Assembly: GCA_005768725.1 (NCBI GenBank)
Contig: VAFM01000002.1
Span: 496,001 to 560,000, forward strand
DNA length: 64,000 nt
Direction of reading: 5' to 3'
Origin: Blastochloris viridis
Lineage (GTDB): Bacteria; Pseudomonadota; Alphaproteobacteria; UBA2136; UBA6156
The notes beneath the pieces are model-generated. The model did no database searches. It had not been told where the DNA came from and saw nothing but the letters and a program-made list of their open reading frames with translations. How positions within the stretch are numbered: position 1 is the first letter of the stretch; each line of letters begins with the position of its first letter. Both the position numbers and the translations under genes were made by a program. This document shows positions 32,690 to 42,079 of this stretch, one piece after another.

Positions 32690-35536
32690 TTAGTGGGCCG
32701 CCTCCCAGTTCGGCCCCTCACCGGCCTCCACCGCCAGCGGCACCGCCAACTCCACAACGCTTCCCATCACATGCGGTAGCATCACCTTGATCTCATCGAC
32801 CGCCTCAGGCGCACATTCCAACACCAGTTCGTCATGCACCTGCATCAGTAACTGCGCGGGCTTGTTTTTCAAGGCCATCTCCACTTTCGGCATGGCCAGC
32901 TTGATGACGTCCGCATTACTGCCCTGCAGCGGCGCATTGATCGCGGCACGCTCAGCCCCGGCCCGTAAACCGCCGTTCACTGATTGAATTTCCGGCAGCC
33001 ATACGCGGCGCCCACACAGGGTTTCCACATACCCGCGCTCCCGCGCCAGTTGCTTGTTTAGCTCCATGTAATCGCGCACACCGTCGTAGCGTCTAAAGTA
33101 CGCTTCAATCCATTCCTGCGCTTCAGACAGTGAACACCCGATCTGCCCGGCTAAGCTCCGCGCGCCCATGCCATACACCAGCCCGAAGTTGATGAACTTC
33201 GCGGCCCGGCGCTGCTCCTTGGTCACCTGCTCCATCGGAATCCCGCGCACTAAGCTGGCGGTGTAAGCGTGAATATCGAACCCTTCCCGGAACGCCTGAC
33301 GCAGCGGCTCGGAGCCGGAAAAATGCGCCAGCAACCGCAGCTCGATCTGACTATAGTCGGCACTCACCATCACCCAGCCTTCGCGCGGCACAAAGGCATG
33401 ACGGATCTTACGACCTTCTTCGGTCCGGATCGGGATGTTCTGCAGATTAGGGTCAGACGACGAGAAACGTCCGGTCGCCGCACCCACTTGCTGATAGCTG
33501 GTATGCACCCGCTGTGTCACCGGAGAAATCTGCTTCACCAGCGCATCGGCATACGTGCTCTTCAGCTTCGCAAGCTGGCGGTACTCGCTGACGATCTGCG
33601 CCACCAAAGCCCCTTTGGTCGTCCCTTCGGCCGCGATCTCTTCCAGCACATCCACCGCGGTGCTGCGCTTCTTCTTCAGTTTGTCGCTACCGGCATTCAG
33701 TTCATCAAACAATACCACGGCCAGCTGCTGCGTGCTCTGCACGTTAAATTCGTGCCCGGCCAGTTCCCAGATCTTACCCTCAAACACCTTCATGCGGCTG
33801 TCAAAGTCAGCACTCAGTCGCTCCAGTTCCGGCTTATCCACGCACACGCCACGCGCTTCCATCGCCACCAGTACAGGTAACAGAGGGCGCTCCACCTGCT
33901 CATACACAACTTTCACGCCGCGTGTGGCATCGGCATTCTCGGCGTCCAGACGCGCCGCAAACACCTCCCACAACCGCCATGTCGCATCGGCATCTTCCGC
34001 CGCATACGCCACCGCCTGTTCCAAGGGTACTTTATCAAACGTCACCATGGCTTTGCCGCTTCCGGCCACATCCTTGAAGGCGATCATGGTATGCCCCAGG
34101 TGCCGCGCGACCAAATCATCCATGCCATGGCCCCAGCGTCCGCCATCCACACAGGCCGACATCAGCATCGTATCGTCATAGTTCACGATCAGCTTCTGCA
34201 ACGCCTCACCGGTCTCCTGCGGCGTTACACCCAACGCACGCGCCAGCACCAGCCAGTCGAATTTCAGGTTGTGCCCGATCTTGGTCACCGCCGGGTCGGC
34301 CAGCAAAGCCCGCACATCATCCAGCACATCCAGCCCCTCCACACCATGCGGGCCATGGGCGTCCTGCGCCGCAAACATATCCAGCGTATCAGCGGTTGGC
34401 TGAGGCTTCATTTTCACCGGCACATAGCAGGCTTTACCCGCTCCCACACTCAGACACAGTCCCACCAGCTCCGCTGTGTAGGGGTCAAGGCCGGTGGTCT
34501 CGGTATCCAGCGCCATCTTACCCACCCGGCGCACCTCGGCCATCCACCAGTCCCAGCGTTCACGCGTGGTCACGCATTCATAGTCGCCCCACGCAGCAGC
34601 CCCTTCCACCGGCTCGGCCTTTTTCTCCACGGGGCGCCATACGGTCTTGCGGTCATCCGGCATACCGGTGGCCTTCCCTTGGCGCTTCTCCAGACGGTTC
34701 GCCAGCGTCTTGAATTCCAGCTCATCGCGCAGATAATCCGCCGCCTCATGCAAGCGCGGATGAAATGTCAGATCGATCTCCGGCCACGCCACATCGTAGT
34801 CCAAACGGGCCAGGTCACGGCTCAAAAACGCGTTGTCACGGTTCTCCTCCAGCTTGGCGCGCAAGGTATCCCGCGCCACCTTGCTCAAATCCGCATAAAT
34901 GGCTTCCAGATTCCCCAGTTGCGAAACCAGATCTCCCGCCGTCTTCGGCCCCACGCCAGGCACACCGGGGATGTTATCAATGCTGTCACCCATCAGGCCC
35001 TGTACATCGGCAATCAGATCCGGCCCGACCCCGAATTTCTCCACCGCTTCGTCCGGCCCACTGGTCTTGTCACGCAGGGTATCCAGCAGCACCACACCAT
35101 CACCCACCAACTGCAACAGGTCCTTGTCAGAGGTCACGATCGTCACCTTCTCGGCACCATAACGCTGCTTGTGCTTCACCAGAGTCGCAATGATGTCATC
35201 CGCCTCAAACCCCGTCTCACAGATCACCGGCAGACCGAACGCCTCCACCAGCGGACGCACATGCGGCAGCTGCAGCGCCAGCGCCTCATCAGGCTCTTTG
35301 CGGTTGGCCTTGTAGGTCGGGTAAAGCTTATGGCGCCAGTTACCACCCTTGGCATCCAGCGCCACCACGCACATGTCGGGTTTCAGGTCTTCCACCACTT
35401 TCACCAGCATCTGCGCCATCCCGAACAGCGCATTGGTGGGCATTCCGTCGGTGCTGCGGCTTAAGTTACCGCGTACGGCATGGAACGCACGGAACACAAA
35501 GCCCATGCCATCGATAATCACTAGGTGTTTGCTCAT
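32690..35536 (-). CDS. polA: DNA polymerase I
   Basis: A 948-residue repair and Okazaki-fragment polymerase with all three domains. The 5' nuclease occupies about residues 1-290 (VIIDGMGFVFRAFHA, TSDKDLLQL, GDSIDNIPGVPGVGPKTA). The 3'-5' exonuclease (about 310-520) keeps its acidic residues (LDTETTGLDPY, GHNLKFDWLVL, AAEDADATW), so proofreading is likely active. The polymerase domain has ATGRFSSSDPNLQNIP, VSADYSQIELRLLAHFS, the O-helix RRAAKFINFGLVYGM and MQVHDELVLE. Confidence 0.97.
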   Translation of the reverse strand: MSKHLVIIDGMGFVFRAFHAVRGNLSRSTDGMPTNALFGMAQMLVKVVEDLKPDMCVVALDAKGGNWRHKLYPTYKANRKEPDEALALQLPHVRPLVEAFGLPVICETGFEADDIIATLVKHKQRYGAEKVTIVTSDKDLLQLVGDGVVLLDTLRDKTSGPDEAVEKFGVGPDLIADVQGLMGDSIDNIPGVPGVGPKTAGDLVSQLGNLEAIYADLSKVARDTLRAKLEENRDNAFLSRDLARLDYDVAWPEIDLTFHPRLHEAADYLRDELEFKTLANRLEKRQGKATGMPDDRKTVWRPVEKKAEPVEGAAAWGDYECVTTRERWDWWMAEVRRVGKMALDTETTGLDPYTAELVGLCLSVGAGKACYVPVKMKPQPTADTLDMFAAQDAHGPHGVEGLDVLDDVRALLADPAVTKIGHNLKFDWLVLARALGVTPQETGEALQKLIVNYDDTMLMSACVDGGRWGHGMDDLVARHLGHTMIAFKDVAGSGKAMVTFDKVPLEQAVAYAAEDADATWRLWEVFAARLDAENADATRGVKVVYEQVERPLLPVLVAMEARGVCVDKPELERLSADFDSRMKVFEGKIWELAGHEFNVQSTQQLAVVLFDELNAGSDKLKKKRSTAVDVLEEIAAEGTTKGALVAQIVSEYRQLAKLKSTYADALVKQISPVTQRVHTSYQQVGAATGRFSSSDPNLQNIPIRTEEGRKIRHAFVPREGWVMVSADYSQIELRLLAHFSGSEPLRQAFREGFDIHAYTASLVRGIPMEQVTKEQRRAAKFINFGLVYGMGARSLAGQIGCSLSEAQEWIEAYFRRYDGVRDYMELNKQLARERGYVETLCGRRVWLPEIQSVNGGLRAGAERAAINAPLQGSNADVIKLAMPKVEMALKNKPAQLLMQVHDELVLECAPEAVDEIKVMLPHVMGSVVELAVPLAVEAGEGPNWEAAH

Positions 35537-35643
35537 GGCCGCAAGTTAGCACATGGTGTCTCCACCGCGTCGAAAAACATTGCGCCCAGACACGAAAATC
35601 TGACCCTTCATCCCGTTTCCACCTCCAACCACAGGAGACACTC

Positions 35644-35955
35644 ATGACGCCTTTACTTGCCGGCAGCCTCACGTTCCTGAGTAGTTTCGTCATCGTCACG
35701 CTAGCCTGCCGTTTCCGGCTTGCGCTTCTGGTGCCGCTTTACCATCTGGAACGCGCCGTCACCCATGTCCTGCCCGATCTGGCCGATAGCTACCTGCGCC
35801 TGATCATTCCAGCCATGCTGGCATGGCTGACAACCCTCATCGGCATCTTGCTGCTGTACGATCTACTGCAACCGCCGCTCTCGCCGTACCTCTTCGTCGG
35901 TCTGGCCTTTGCAGGTGCCATCACAGGCGCCCTCATCAGTTGGCTGAAAGCCTGA
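35644..35955 (+). CDS. Small membrane protein, unknown function
   Basis: A 103-residue protein with three predicted helices (about 5-28, 52-74 and 82-100), preceded by CAGGAGACACTC. No recognised family. Monocistronic with terminator; divergent from polA. Confidence 0.65.
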   Translation: MTPLLAGSLTFLSSFVIVTLACRFRLALLVPLYHLERAVTHVLPDLADSYLRLIIPAMLAWLTTLIGILLLYDLLQPPLSPYLFVGLAFAGAITGALISWLKA

Positions 35956-35966
35956 CTCTCCTCATG

Positions 35967-35998
35967 AAAACGGGCCCTCGTGGCCCGTTTCTTTTATT
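35967..35998. terminator. Intrinsic terminator between convergent genes
   Basis: AAAACGGGCC / GGCCCGTTTCTTTTATTT hairpin between the small membrane-protein gene and mnmE. Confidence 0.85.
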
Positions 35999-37397
35999 TC
36001 CCGATACAGAACGTACTGAACACCACATCCAGCACGTCTTCGCTCGACGTCCGCCCCGTCACCGAGCCGATCGCACTCGCCGCATCGCGCAGATCCTGCG
36101 CCGCAAGCTCGGCCACACTGCCTTCGCCTTCACCGGCACGCCCCATCATCGCCAGTGCATGGCCCAGCGCCTGTAAGGCCAGCTCTACCGCTGCTTTATG
36201 GCGCTGACGGGTAAGTAGTGCGCTCTCGGTCGCCTCACCGCCAATCTCCGCCACCATACGCGTCAGCACCGGCATCACACGCTTCAAAGCTTCCTGTTCG
36301 GTCAGGTTGGCCGCCACAACCGGATACCATTCCTCATCCACCTTCACCTTGGCCGGAAAATCCCCATCCACCTTATCCGCCTTGCTCATCACCACCAGTG
36401 TGCGCCCGGGCTGCATCACTTCGGCAATATCCTCCGCAATCTCTTCGCCCAGCGTACTGTCCACTACCACCAGCAATAAATCCGCCCGCTCAGCCTGCTT
36501 ACGGGCCCGGCGCACGCCCTCGGCCTCGATCACATCCTGTGTCGCACGCATCCCCGCCGTATCCGCCAACGTCACCGGGAACCCGCCGATATCCAGCACA
36601 CTGGTCACCACATCGCGGGTGGTTCCAGCAATATCAGAGACAATCGCCACATCGCGGCCAGAAAGCAAATTCAGCAGCGTACTCTTGCCCGCATTCGGCC
36701 GCCCCACAATCGCCAGCGCAATCCCGTCGCGCACTCGTGCCCCGGCCTGCTCACCCAAGGCTGCGGTCAGGTCAGCCATCAGCGCATGCATGTTCTTGGT
36801 CAAGGCGGGCGCCGCTAGCACATCCAACTCTTCATCGGGGAAGTCGATCGCGGCTTCCACCTGCGCCAGCAGGTTCATCACACCTTTGCGCCAACCTTCA
36901 AACCGCTCACCCAGGGCCCCGTCCAACTGACGCAAAGCCTGCTTGCGCTGCACCTCGGTCTGCGCCGCGATCAGGTCCGCCAGACCTTCCGCCGCAGTCA
37001 GATCCATCTTGCCATTCAACACCGCCCGACGCGAAAATTCCCCCGGCAGCGCCATACGCACGCCATGGGCCAGAATCGCATCCAGCACCGCTTGTACCAC
37101 TGCGCGTCCGCCATGGCCTTGCAACTCCACCACATCTTCACCGGTAAAACTGGCCGGAGCCCGGAATCCCACCGCCAACCCCTCGTCCAGCTCTTCACGT
37201 CCGAACTTGAACGTCCCGAACACCACCTTGCGCGGATGCGCGCCTTCCAACGCCGCGCACACACTGGCGCCCACCTCCCACGCCCGCGGCCCGGAAATCC
37301 GGATGACAGCCACGCCCGCCGCAACCGGTGCTGTGGCAAGGGCAACAATGGTGTCCCCTAAAACATAATCGAAGGTAAAGGCAGTGGCGTGATTCAT
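35994..37397 (-). CDS. mnmE: tRNA modification GTPase MnmE
   Basis: A 467-residue GTPase acting with MnmG to install the (carboxy)aminomethyl group on U34 of certain tRNAs. TIALATAPVAAGVAVIRISGP begins the tetrahydrofolate-binding domain, the G domain has GRPNAGKSTLLNLLSG, the G2/G3 pair AGTTRDVV and DTAGMR, and the protein ends with the diagnostic FCIGK containing the reactive cysteine. The Met at 37397 is chosen over 37439 by homology. Its partner gene mnmG is at 55837. Confidence 0.95.
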   Translation of the reverse strand: MNHATAFTFDYVLGDTIVALATAPVAAGVAVIRISGPRAWEVGASVCAALEGAHPRKVVFGTFKFGREELDEGLAVGFRAPASFTGEDVVELQGHGGRAVVQAVLDAILAHGVRMALPGEFSRRAVLNGKMDLTAAEGLADLIAAQTEVQRKQALRQLDGALGERFEGWRKGVMNLLAQVEAAIDFPDEELDVLAAPALTKNMHALMADLTAALGEQAGARVRDGIALAIVGRPNAGKSTLLNLLSGRDVAIVSDIAGTTRDVVTSVLDIGGFPVTLADTAGMRATQDVIEAEGVRRARKQAERADLLLVVVDSTLGEEIAEDIAEVMQPGRTLVVMSKADKVDGDFPAKVKVDEEWYPVVAANLTEQEALKRVMPVLTRMVAEIGGEATESALLTRQRHKAAVELALQALGHALAMMGRAGEGEGSVAELAAQDLRDAASAIGSVTGRTSSEDVLDVVFSTFCIGK

Positions 37398-37444
37398 GGC
37401 GGCATACTGTCCCAAAACCGTAAAATCCGCTAGTCTCACCCATC

Positions 37445-38149
37445 ATGATTCTGATTTCCCGCCCCCGCCCGCACATGCAGCGCACCCTGCAAACGCTCCA
37501 AAACGCCGGTATCACGCCAGAAAACATCGTCAGCTTCGTACTGGCCGAGCCGGAAACCCTGCCCATCAGCATTCCTTCAGAGACCACAGCGCTTATCCTC
37601 ACCAGCCCCTTGGCCTGCCCCGCCCTCGCCGTACACCCGCAGGCCCTCACTCTGCCGGTCTACGCTGTCGGCCCCACGACAGCCGAGGCCGCCCGCGCAC
37701 TGGGCGCCGATGTCGTGCTTATCGGCACCGATAACGGCCACACCATGGCCCACGATATCTGCCAGCAGGAAACCCGCCTGCAAACCTTCGCCCACCTGCA
37801 CGGAGACCACGCCGGCATGGACTGGCACACCATTCTCACCGACGCCGGTCATACCGTCACACCCTTGGCCGCCTACCATACGCATCATGTCGAGGCCCTT
37901 CCCACGGCTGTCGCCCAGCGCATAGCGGCAGAAGGCTTTCCAGCCTTCACGCTGCTCTTCTCGGCGGGCAGCGCACGCCACTTGGCAAACCTGTTAAAAC
38001 ACGCCAACATAACCCCCAGTGGCACAGCCCTGTGCCTCAGCGAGGCCGTCGCGACCGAAGCCAGCACCCACTGGCCTCACACCCGCATCGCTTCGCAACC
38101 CACGCTGGAAGCGGTCGTCGCGCTTCTGGCACAGGCAGAACACGAATAA
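37445..38149 (+). CDS. hemD: Uroporphyrinogen-III synthase
   Basis: A 234-residue enzyme closing hydroxymethylbilane to uroporphyrinogen III. Sequence is weakly conserved in the family, but ISRPRPHMQRTLQTLQNAGI, LILTSPLACPAL, VYAVGPTTAEAARALGADVV, and LLFSAGSARHLANLL with CLSEAVATEA are in the right order. It heads an operon with a mitofilin-like protein, a HemY-like protein and an Smr protein, the usual alphaproteobacterial order. Confidence 0.85.
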   Translation: MILISRPRPHMQRTLQTLQNAGITPENIVSFVLAEPETLPISIPSETTALILTSPLACPALAVHPQALTLPVYAVGPTTAEAARALGADVVLIGTDNGHTMAHDICQQETRLQTFAHLHGDHAGMDWHTILTDAGHTVTPLAAYHTHHVEALPTAVAQRIAAEGFPAFTLLFSAGSARHLANLLKHANITPSGTALCLSEAVATEASTHWPHTRIASQPTLEAVVALLAQAEHE

Positions 38150-38163
38150 AAAACAGGCCCGCC

Positions 38164-39009
38164 ATGAAACTCCCCGCCCGCCTTCTCGTCCCCACCATTG
38201 CTGTCCTCACTGTCGGTGGCAGTGGTCTGGTGTACTACCTATACCAGCAGCAATCCGGTGGCACGTCCACCGCCAAGGTGGCCGCAGGCCTGCCCCTGCC
38301 ACCCACCTCCAGCAGCAAAATTAATGTCCTGCCCAATCAGGATGGTCTCGGCACACCCGTCACGTCCTCCGATGCTCCACTACCCAGCACCACCAGCATC
38401 ACGCTGCCGCAGGCGCCGGAAACCCAGATTGCTCCGGCCAAATCCGCGGTGTTCGATCCCACTGCTGCCCGTCTCGGTACTACACTTAGCCTGCTTATCA
38501 ACGCCTGGCCCAACGGTGGCCCGCTGCCGCGTCAACTCGCCACGGCTGCAGCCCAACTCGCCAATGAGACCGGCCAACCCGCCCTCGCCTCCGCCGCCAA
38601 CGCGCTGCGCAGCTCCACCCCGCGCGAAGGGCCAGTCACACTGCAGGTCCTGCTGCTGGAAACCTCCAACGTCGTGCAGCTAACCCCACCGGAAAACCTG
38701 CCGCAGAACGATGTCCAAGCCGAAGAACAGAAGTCTTGGTTCCGCAAACAGCTGGAAAAGATCGTCACCATCTCTGAAAACCCGGCCACACAGAACCGCT
38801 GGGTCACCGCCATTAACACGGTCCAGCAGCAACTGGTACGCGGCGCCGTGACCGACGCCATGGCCAATCTGGAAAGCTCGCCGCTGGAAGCTGACCCGCG
38901 CCTCGAAGGTCTGCGCATCCTCACCCGCAACTACCTCAGCCAGAGCGGTAAACTCACCAACCTGATCACCACCTACACCAACACCTATCTGCTGAAGCAG
39001 GACGATTAA
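38164..39009 (+). CDS. Mitofilin/HemX-like membrane protein
   Basis: A 281-residue protein with one N-terminal membrane helix (LLVPTIAVLTVGGSGLVYYLY), a Ser/Pro/Ala-rich linker and a helical periplasmic domain. Position between hemD and a HemY-like gene is the pattern in which alphaproteobacterial mitofilin (Mic60-type) genes are found; here the coiled-coil part is short. Start at 38164 is 14 bases after the hemD stop. Confidence 0.7.
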   Translation: MKLPARLLVPTIAVLTVGGSGLVYYLYQQQSGGTSTAKVAAGLPLPPTSSSKINVLPNQDGLGTPVTSSDAPLPSTTSITLPQAPETQIAPAKSAVFDPTAARLGTTLSLLINAWPNGGPLPRQLATAAAQLANETGQPALASAANALRSSTPREGPVTLQVLLLETSNVVQLTPPENLPQNDVQAEEQKSWFRKQLEKIVTISENPATQNRWVTAINTVQQQLVRGAVTDAMANLESSPLEADPRLEGLRILTRNYLSQSGKLTNLITTYTNTYLLKQDD

Positions 39010-39015
39010 AACCTC

Positions 39016-39789
39016 ATGAAATCCGCCTTCACTGCCATCCTCGTTCTCGGCCTCTTGCTGGTGGTAGCGTGGCTGCTGGCGCTGTGGGGCACCGCACCTC
39101 TGCCGGTCACGCTGACGATCAATACCACCGTGCTCCACACCTCGGTGCCGGTCGCCATCATGCTGGTGCTGGCGGTGCTGGTCCTCACTTTCTATGTAGG
39201 TCGTCTCACCGGTTGGTTCCTACGTTTGCCGGGTCAGCTGCTGCACATCCGTAACCGCAAAGCGGGTCAGCAGCTGATCGATGCCTACAGCGCCTATCTG
39301 CTGGAAGACCTGACCGAAGCCCAGAAACGCCTGAAAGATTTTAAAGCCGATACCGAAACGCACGCTATTTTGGCCGACATGCTGCGCCTGCGCGATAATC
39401 TCGATACTGCCACCATGCCGGAAAGACTGGAAAAGCACCTCGCTAACCCGTCCACTGTCGTCCTTGCCGCATGGGCTGGTGCCCGTGCCGCCGCCCATCA
39501 GTCGCAATGGGATGAAGTCGCCCGCATCACCGCGCTGGGCCGCGAGCATGCACCTCAACACCTCCCGCTACGTGTTCTGCAATTCAAAGCGCTCTGCAAT
39601 CTCGGAGACCCGCAGGCCTCCACATTACTCCCGCTTCTCAAAACCGACCTTGGCGCCGCCAACACCAAACTGATCGGTCAGATCCTGCAAGGGCCGGATG
39701 CCACAACCGCCCGCCCACTGCTGGAAAGCCGCTTCGTGAAGGACTTCGAACTCTGGCTCGCCACACCGTCCGAGGATCTTCCGCAATGA
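39016..39789 (+). CDS. HemY-like N-terminal domain protein
   Basis: A 257-residue protein with two N-terminal membrane helices (about 5-27 and 45-67), RLTGWFLRLPGQLLHIRNRKAGQQLIDAY, then TPR-like helices. It is shorter than typical HemY (350-550 residues), lacking later repeats. Such proteins accompany hemD; despite the name they are not the oxidase. Starts 6 bases after the mitofilin-like stop and overlaps the Smr gene by four bases (ATGA). Confidence 0.75.
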   Translation: MKSAFTAILVLGLLLVVAWLLALWGTAPLPVTLTINTTVLHTSVPVAIMLVLAVLVLTFYVGRLTGWFLRLPGQLLHIRNRKAGQQLIDAYSAYLLEDLTEAQKRLKDFKADTETHAILADMLRLRDNLDTATMPERLEKHLANPSTVVLAAWAGARAAAHQSQWDEVARITALGREHAPQHLPLRVLQFKALCNLGDPQASTLLPLLKTDLGAANTKLIGQILQGPDATTARPLLESRFVKDFELWLATPSEDLPQ

Positions 39790-40349
39790 CCAAGGGCAAG
39801 CCGCCCCATGGCACCGACCTCGACTGGCTAAACGAAATCGCCGACATCAAACCCCTCGGCGCCAAAGGCCCCGCCACACCGGCATTGCCCAAAATGCCCA
39901 AGCCGTCCAATCCGGACATGCATGAGCTTCCTTATAAACCGAAGATCATCATGGGCTGGAACGACGCGCCCGCCTTTCCTATCTTAAGCAGTACCGCCGA
40001 GCTGATCTCCGGCCATGCACCGCATATGGAACCGGGTCTTTTCAAACAACTTGGCAATGGCAAACTGCGCCCTACGGCTATCCTTGATCTCCACGGCCTC
40101 GGCGAAGGCGATGCCTGGCTGGAACTGGTCGATTTTCTGCACGCCTGTGTCGAAGGCGACCACCGCACCGTGCTGGTCATTCATGGCAAGGGCACAGGCT
40201 ACGGTCCCCACCGCAACATGGGCGTTATCAAGTTCCAGATAGCCACCTGGCTGGCCTCGCATCCCAAGGTTTTGGCCTTCCACACCACCGTGCAGACCGA
40301 TGGTGGCACCGGTGCCATCTATGTCTATCTCAAACGCCCGCAGCGCTAA
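39786..40349 (+). CDS. Smr domain protein
   Basis: A 187-residue protein with a disordered Pro/Lys-rich N-terminal third and a C-terminal Smr (MutS2-related) domain: LDLHGLGEGDAWLELVDFL, then VLVIHGKGTGYGP and a terminal FHTTVQTDGGTGAIYVYLKR. Smr domains are nucleases or nucleic-acid binders. Its ATG overlaps the HemY-like stop, making it the last gene of the hemD operon. Confidence 0.9.
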   Translation: MTKGKPPHGTDLDWLNEIADIKPLGAKGPATPALPKMPKPSNPDMHELPYKPKIIMGWNDAPAFPILSSTAELISGHAPHMEPGLFKQLGNGKLRPTAILDLHGLGEGDAWLELVDFLHACVEGDHRTVLVIHGKGTGYGPHRNMGVIKFQIATWLASHPKVLAFHTTVQTDGGTGAIYVYLKRPQR

Positions 40350-40704
40350 TCCGAGCAACCTCAGTCACCTGACAACCTTGTCCCCAACCCCCTCGGGATA
40401 ATCTCCCCGAGCTGCGGGATAAAAACCACCAAACCACCCCCCTCTCCCCCCTCTCACCTCCGGATAAAAACAGCCCTTCCCCCGTCCCGTCCCCCATCTT
40501 TCCCACACAAACCTTCTCTCTCTATCAGTCTGTACAAAAGGTCTTTTTCCAACTTACCCCCACATCCCACAGCACAAGAACATGTCATGTCTTTTCTCTT
40601 TTTTAAAAACTCTCTCTTTCTCTTTTTTTGTCTCCCTTACACGAAGCGGTCAGGTCTCCGAGACGACACTTGGTTTTTTGAGCATTTGCGATTAGGGTGC
40701 GCCC
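40350..40704. other. Candidate chromosomal replication origin (oriC) upstream of hemE
   Basis: A 355-base gap without a gene and with unusual composition: long pyrimidine tracts on the plus strand and an AT-rich stretch at about 40585-40645. Three sites on the minus strand share the TTATCC core of DnaA boxes, in the same orientation: TTATCCCGA (40393-40401), TTATCCCGC (40414-40422) and TTATCCGGA (40459-40467); two extend to the repeat GGATAAAAAC. In Caulobacter and relatives oriC lies directly before hemE in this orientation, and parAB lies some kilobases away, as here. No perfect DnaA box is present, so this is a candidate. Confidence 0.5.
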
Positions 40705-41761
40705 ATGACGACGCCTCTTCTTGTACAAGCCCTCACCCGTCAACCTGTCAGCCGCCCACCGGTCTGGTTGATGCGTCAGGCCGGCCGCTATCTGCCGGAG
40801 TATCAGGCCGTCCGCGCTCATCGAGTTCTGCTTAACGCCGGATGCAGCCACCGAAGTTTCGATCCAGCCGGTCACTCGTTTCGATCTCGATGCCGCCATC
40901 ATTTTTGCCGATATCCTGACGATCCCCCATGCGCTGGGCCTGAATGTAACATTCACCAAAGGCCATGGTCCCCGTGTCGAAACCTTCCACAGCGCCAGTC
41001 AGCTCGCCGATATGCACCTGCATCTGGCCGCGATCCCAACAGTACTGGACCCCGTCAGCCAGACGGTCCGTCAGGTCCGTGCCGCACTACCGGATGATAA
41101 GGCCGTGATCGGTTTCAGCGGCGGTCCGTTCACGCTGGCCTGTTACATGATGGACAAGAAACCGTCTGAAGGTATCCCCAATACCCTCAAGATGGCCGAA
41201 GAAGATCCGCAAACCTTCAAAGCCTTGTTGGCCTTGCTGACCGAAGCCTGCACCACCTATCTGCGTCAGCAGATCGACGCCGGTGCCAACGCCGTACAGA
41301 TTTTTGAGAGCTGGGCACTGGCCTGCCCCAGCTATCTCTGGGAGATCGCCGTGGAAGGCCCGCTGCTGACCATGGGACGTAACCTGCACAGCACTCATCC
41401 TACAACGCCCGTCATTCTCTTTCCGCGCGGCGCCAACCAGAACCAGCTCACGGCTCTGGCCGCCAAATCGGCGAATGCGTTTAACGGTCTTTCGTTGGGC
41501 ACCGATGCCAACCTGGCGTGGGCCACCCAAAACCTGCAACCGCATGTCGCCATTCAGGGTAACCTCGATCCTCTGCTGACCGAAGGTCCGGCCATCCCGC
41601 TGCAACAGGCCCTCACTACCATGCTGAACACCGCCGCGATTCATCCCGGCTATGTCGTCAACCTGGGCCATGGTCTCACACCGCAAACGCGCCCGGACAA
41701 CGTCCAGCGCATTGTCGATACGGTAAAGGCTTGGCAAGCCCCGCACGCTTCGGTAGCCTGA
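40705..41761 (+). pseudogene. hemE: Uroporphyrinogen decarboxylase, frameshifted
   Basis: The reading frame starts at 40705 with PPVWLMRQAGRYLPEYQAVRA and loses homology near 40831. From about 40835 the next frame continues perfectly: FCLTPDAATEV, RFDLDAAIIFADILTIPHALGL, GFSGGPFTLACYMM, and down to NLGHGLTPQTRPDNV, ending at 41761. Between VRAH and EFC about four or five residues expected in the family are missing, so the likely event is a deletion of 11 or 14 bases rather than a single-base slip. HemE is normally required for haem synthesis, and hemC, hemD and hemJ are present, so this is either a recent mutation or a sequencing/assembly fault. Repaired, the protein would be about 355 residues. 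Confidence 0.85.
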
Positions 41762-41765
41762 TAGC

Positions 41766-42038
41766 ATGAGTTCCTGGGTCGCCCCTTCCACCTTTCGCCG
41801 CCATCGCGGTCCGTGGCTGGCATTAACGGCTCTGGCAGGGAGTGCGGGTAGCTTTCTGCTGTTCCTGCATCTGATGCAGACCTCCGCCCCATTTGCCGAA
41901 ACGGTGGCCAAACTCAGCCCGGACATCGCTAATCGTTTCAGTTGCACCTGTCCCTTCTGTTCGGCAGCCTGCCAACCGCCCGAGAGCGAACAGGGCCTCA
42001 ACCGCTTCGACCACGGTCTGCCGCGTTTCGGAAAGTAA
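41766..42038 (+). CDS. Small Cys-containing membrane-anchored protein
   Basis: A 90-residue frame starting 4 bases after the hemE stop. It has one hydrophobic segment (WLALTALAGSAGSFLLFLHLM) and a cysteine cluster CTCPFCSAAC towards the C-terminus. No family recognised. The close spacing suggests coupling to hemE, but no clear ribosome site is seen. Confidence 0.45.
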   Translation: MSSWVAPSTFRRHRGPWLALTALAGSAGSFLLFLHLMQTSAPFAETVAKLSPDIANRFSCTCPFCSAACQPPESEQGLNRFDHGLPRFGK

Positions 42039-42040
42039 AA

Positions 42041-42068
42041 AGAAAAGCCCCCAGATCGGGGGCTTCTT
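42041..42068. terminator. Intrinsic terminator between convergent genes
   Basis: AAAAGCCCCC / GGGGGCTTCTT hairpin after the hemE-linked small gene. Confidence 0.82.
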
Positions 42069-42079
42069 AACAGCAGTCA

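Noticed and set aside
34091..35464. A 457-codon plus-strand frame opposite polA
   Set aside because: Antisense to the well-conserved polA; no coding signature of its own.
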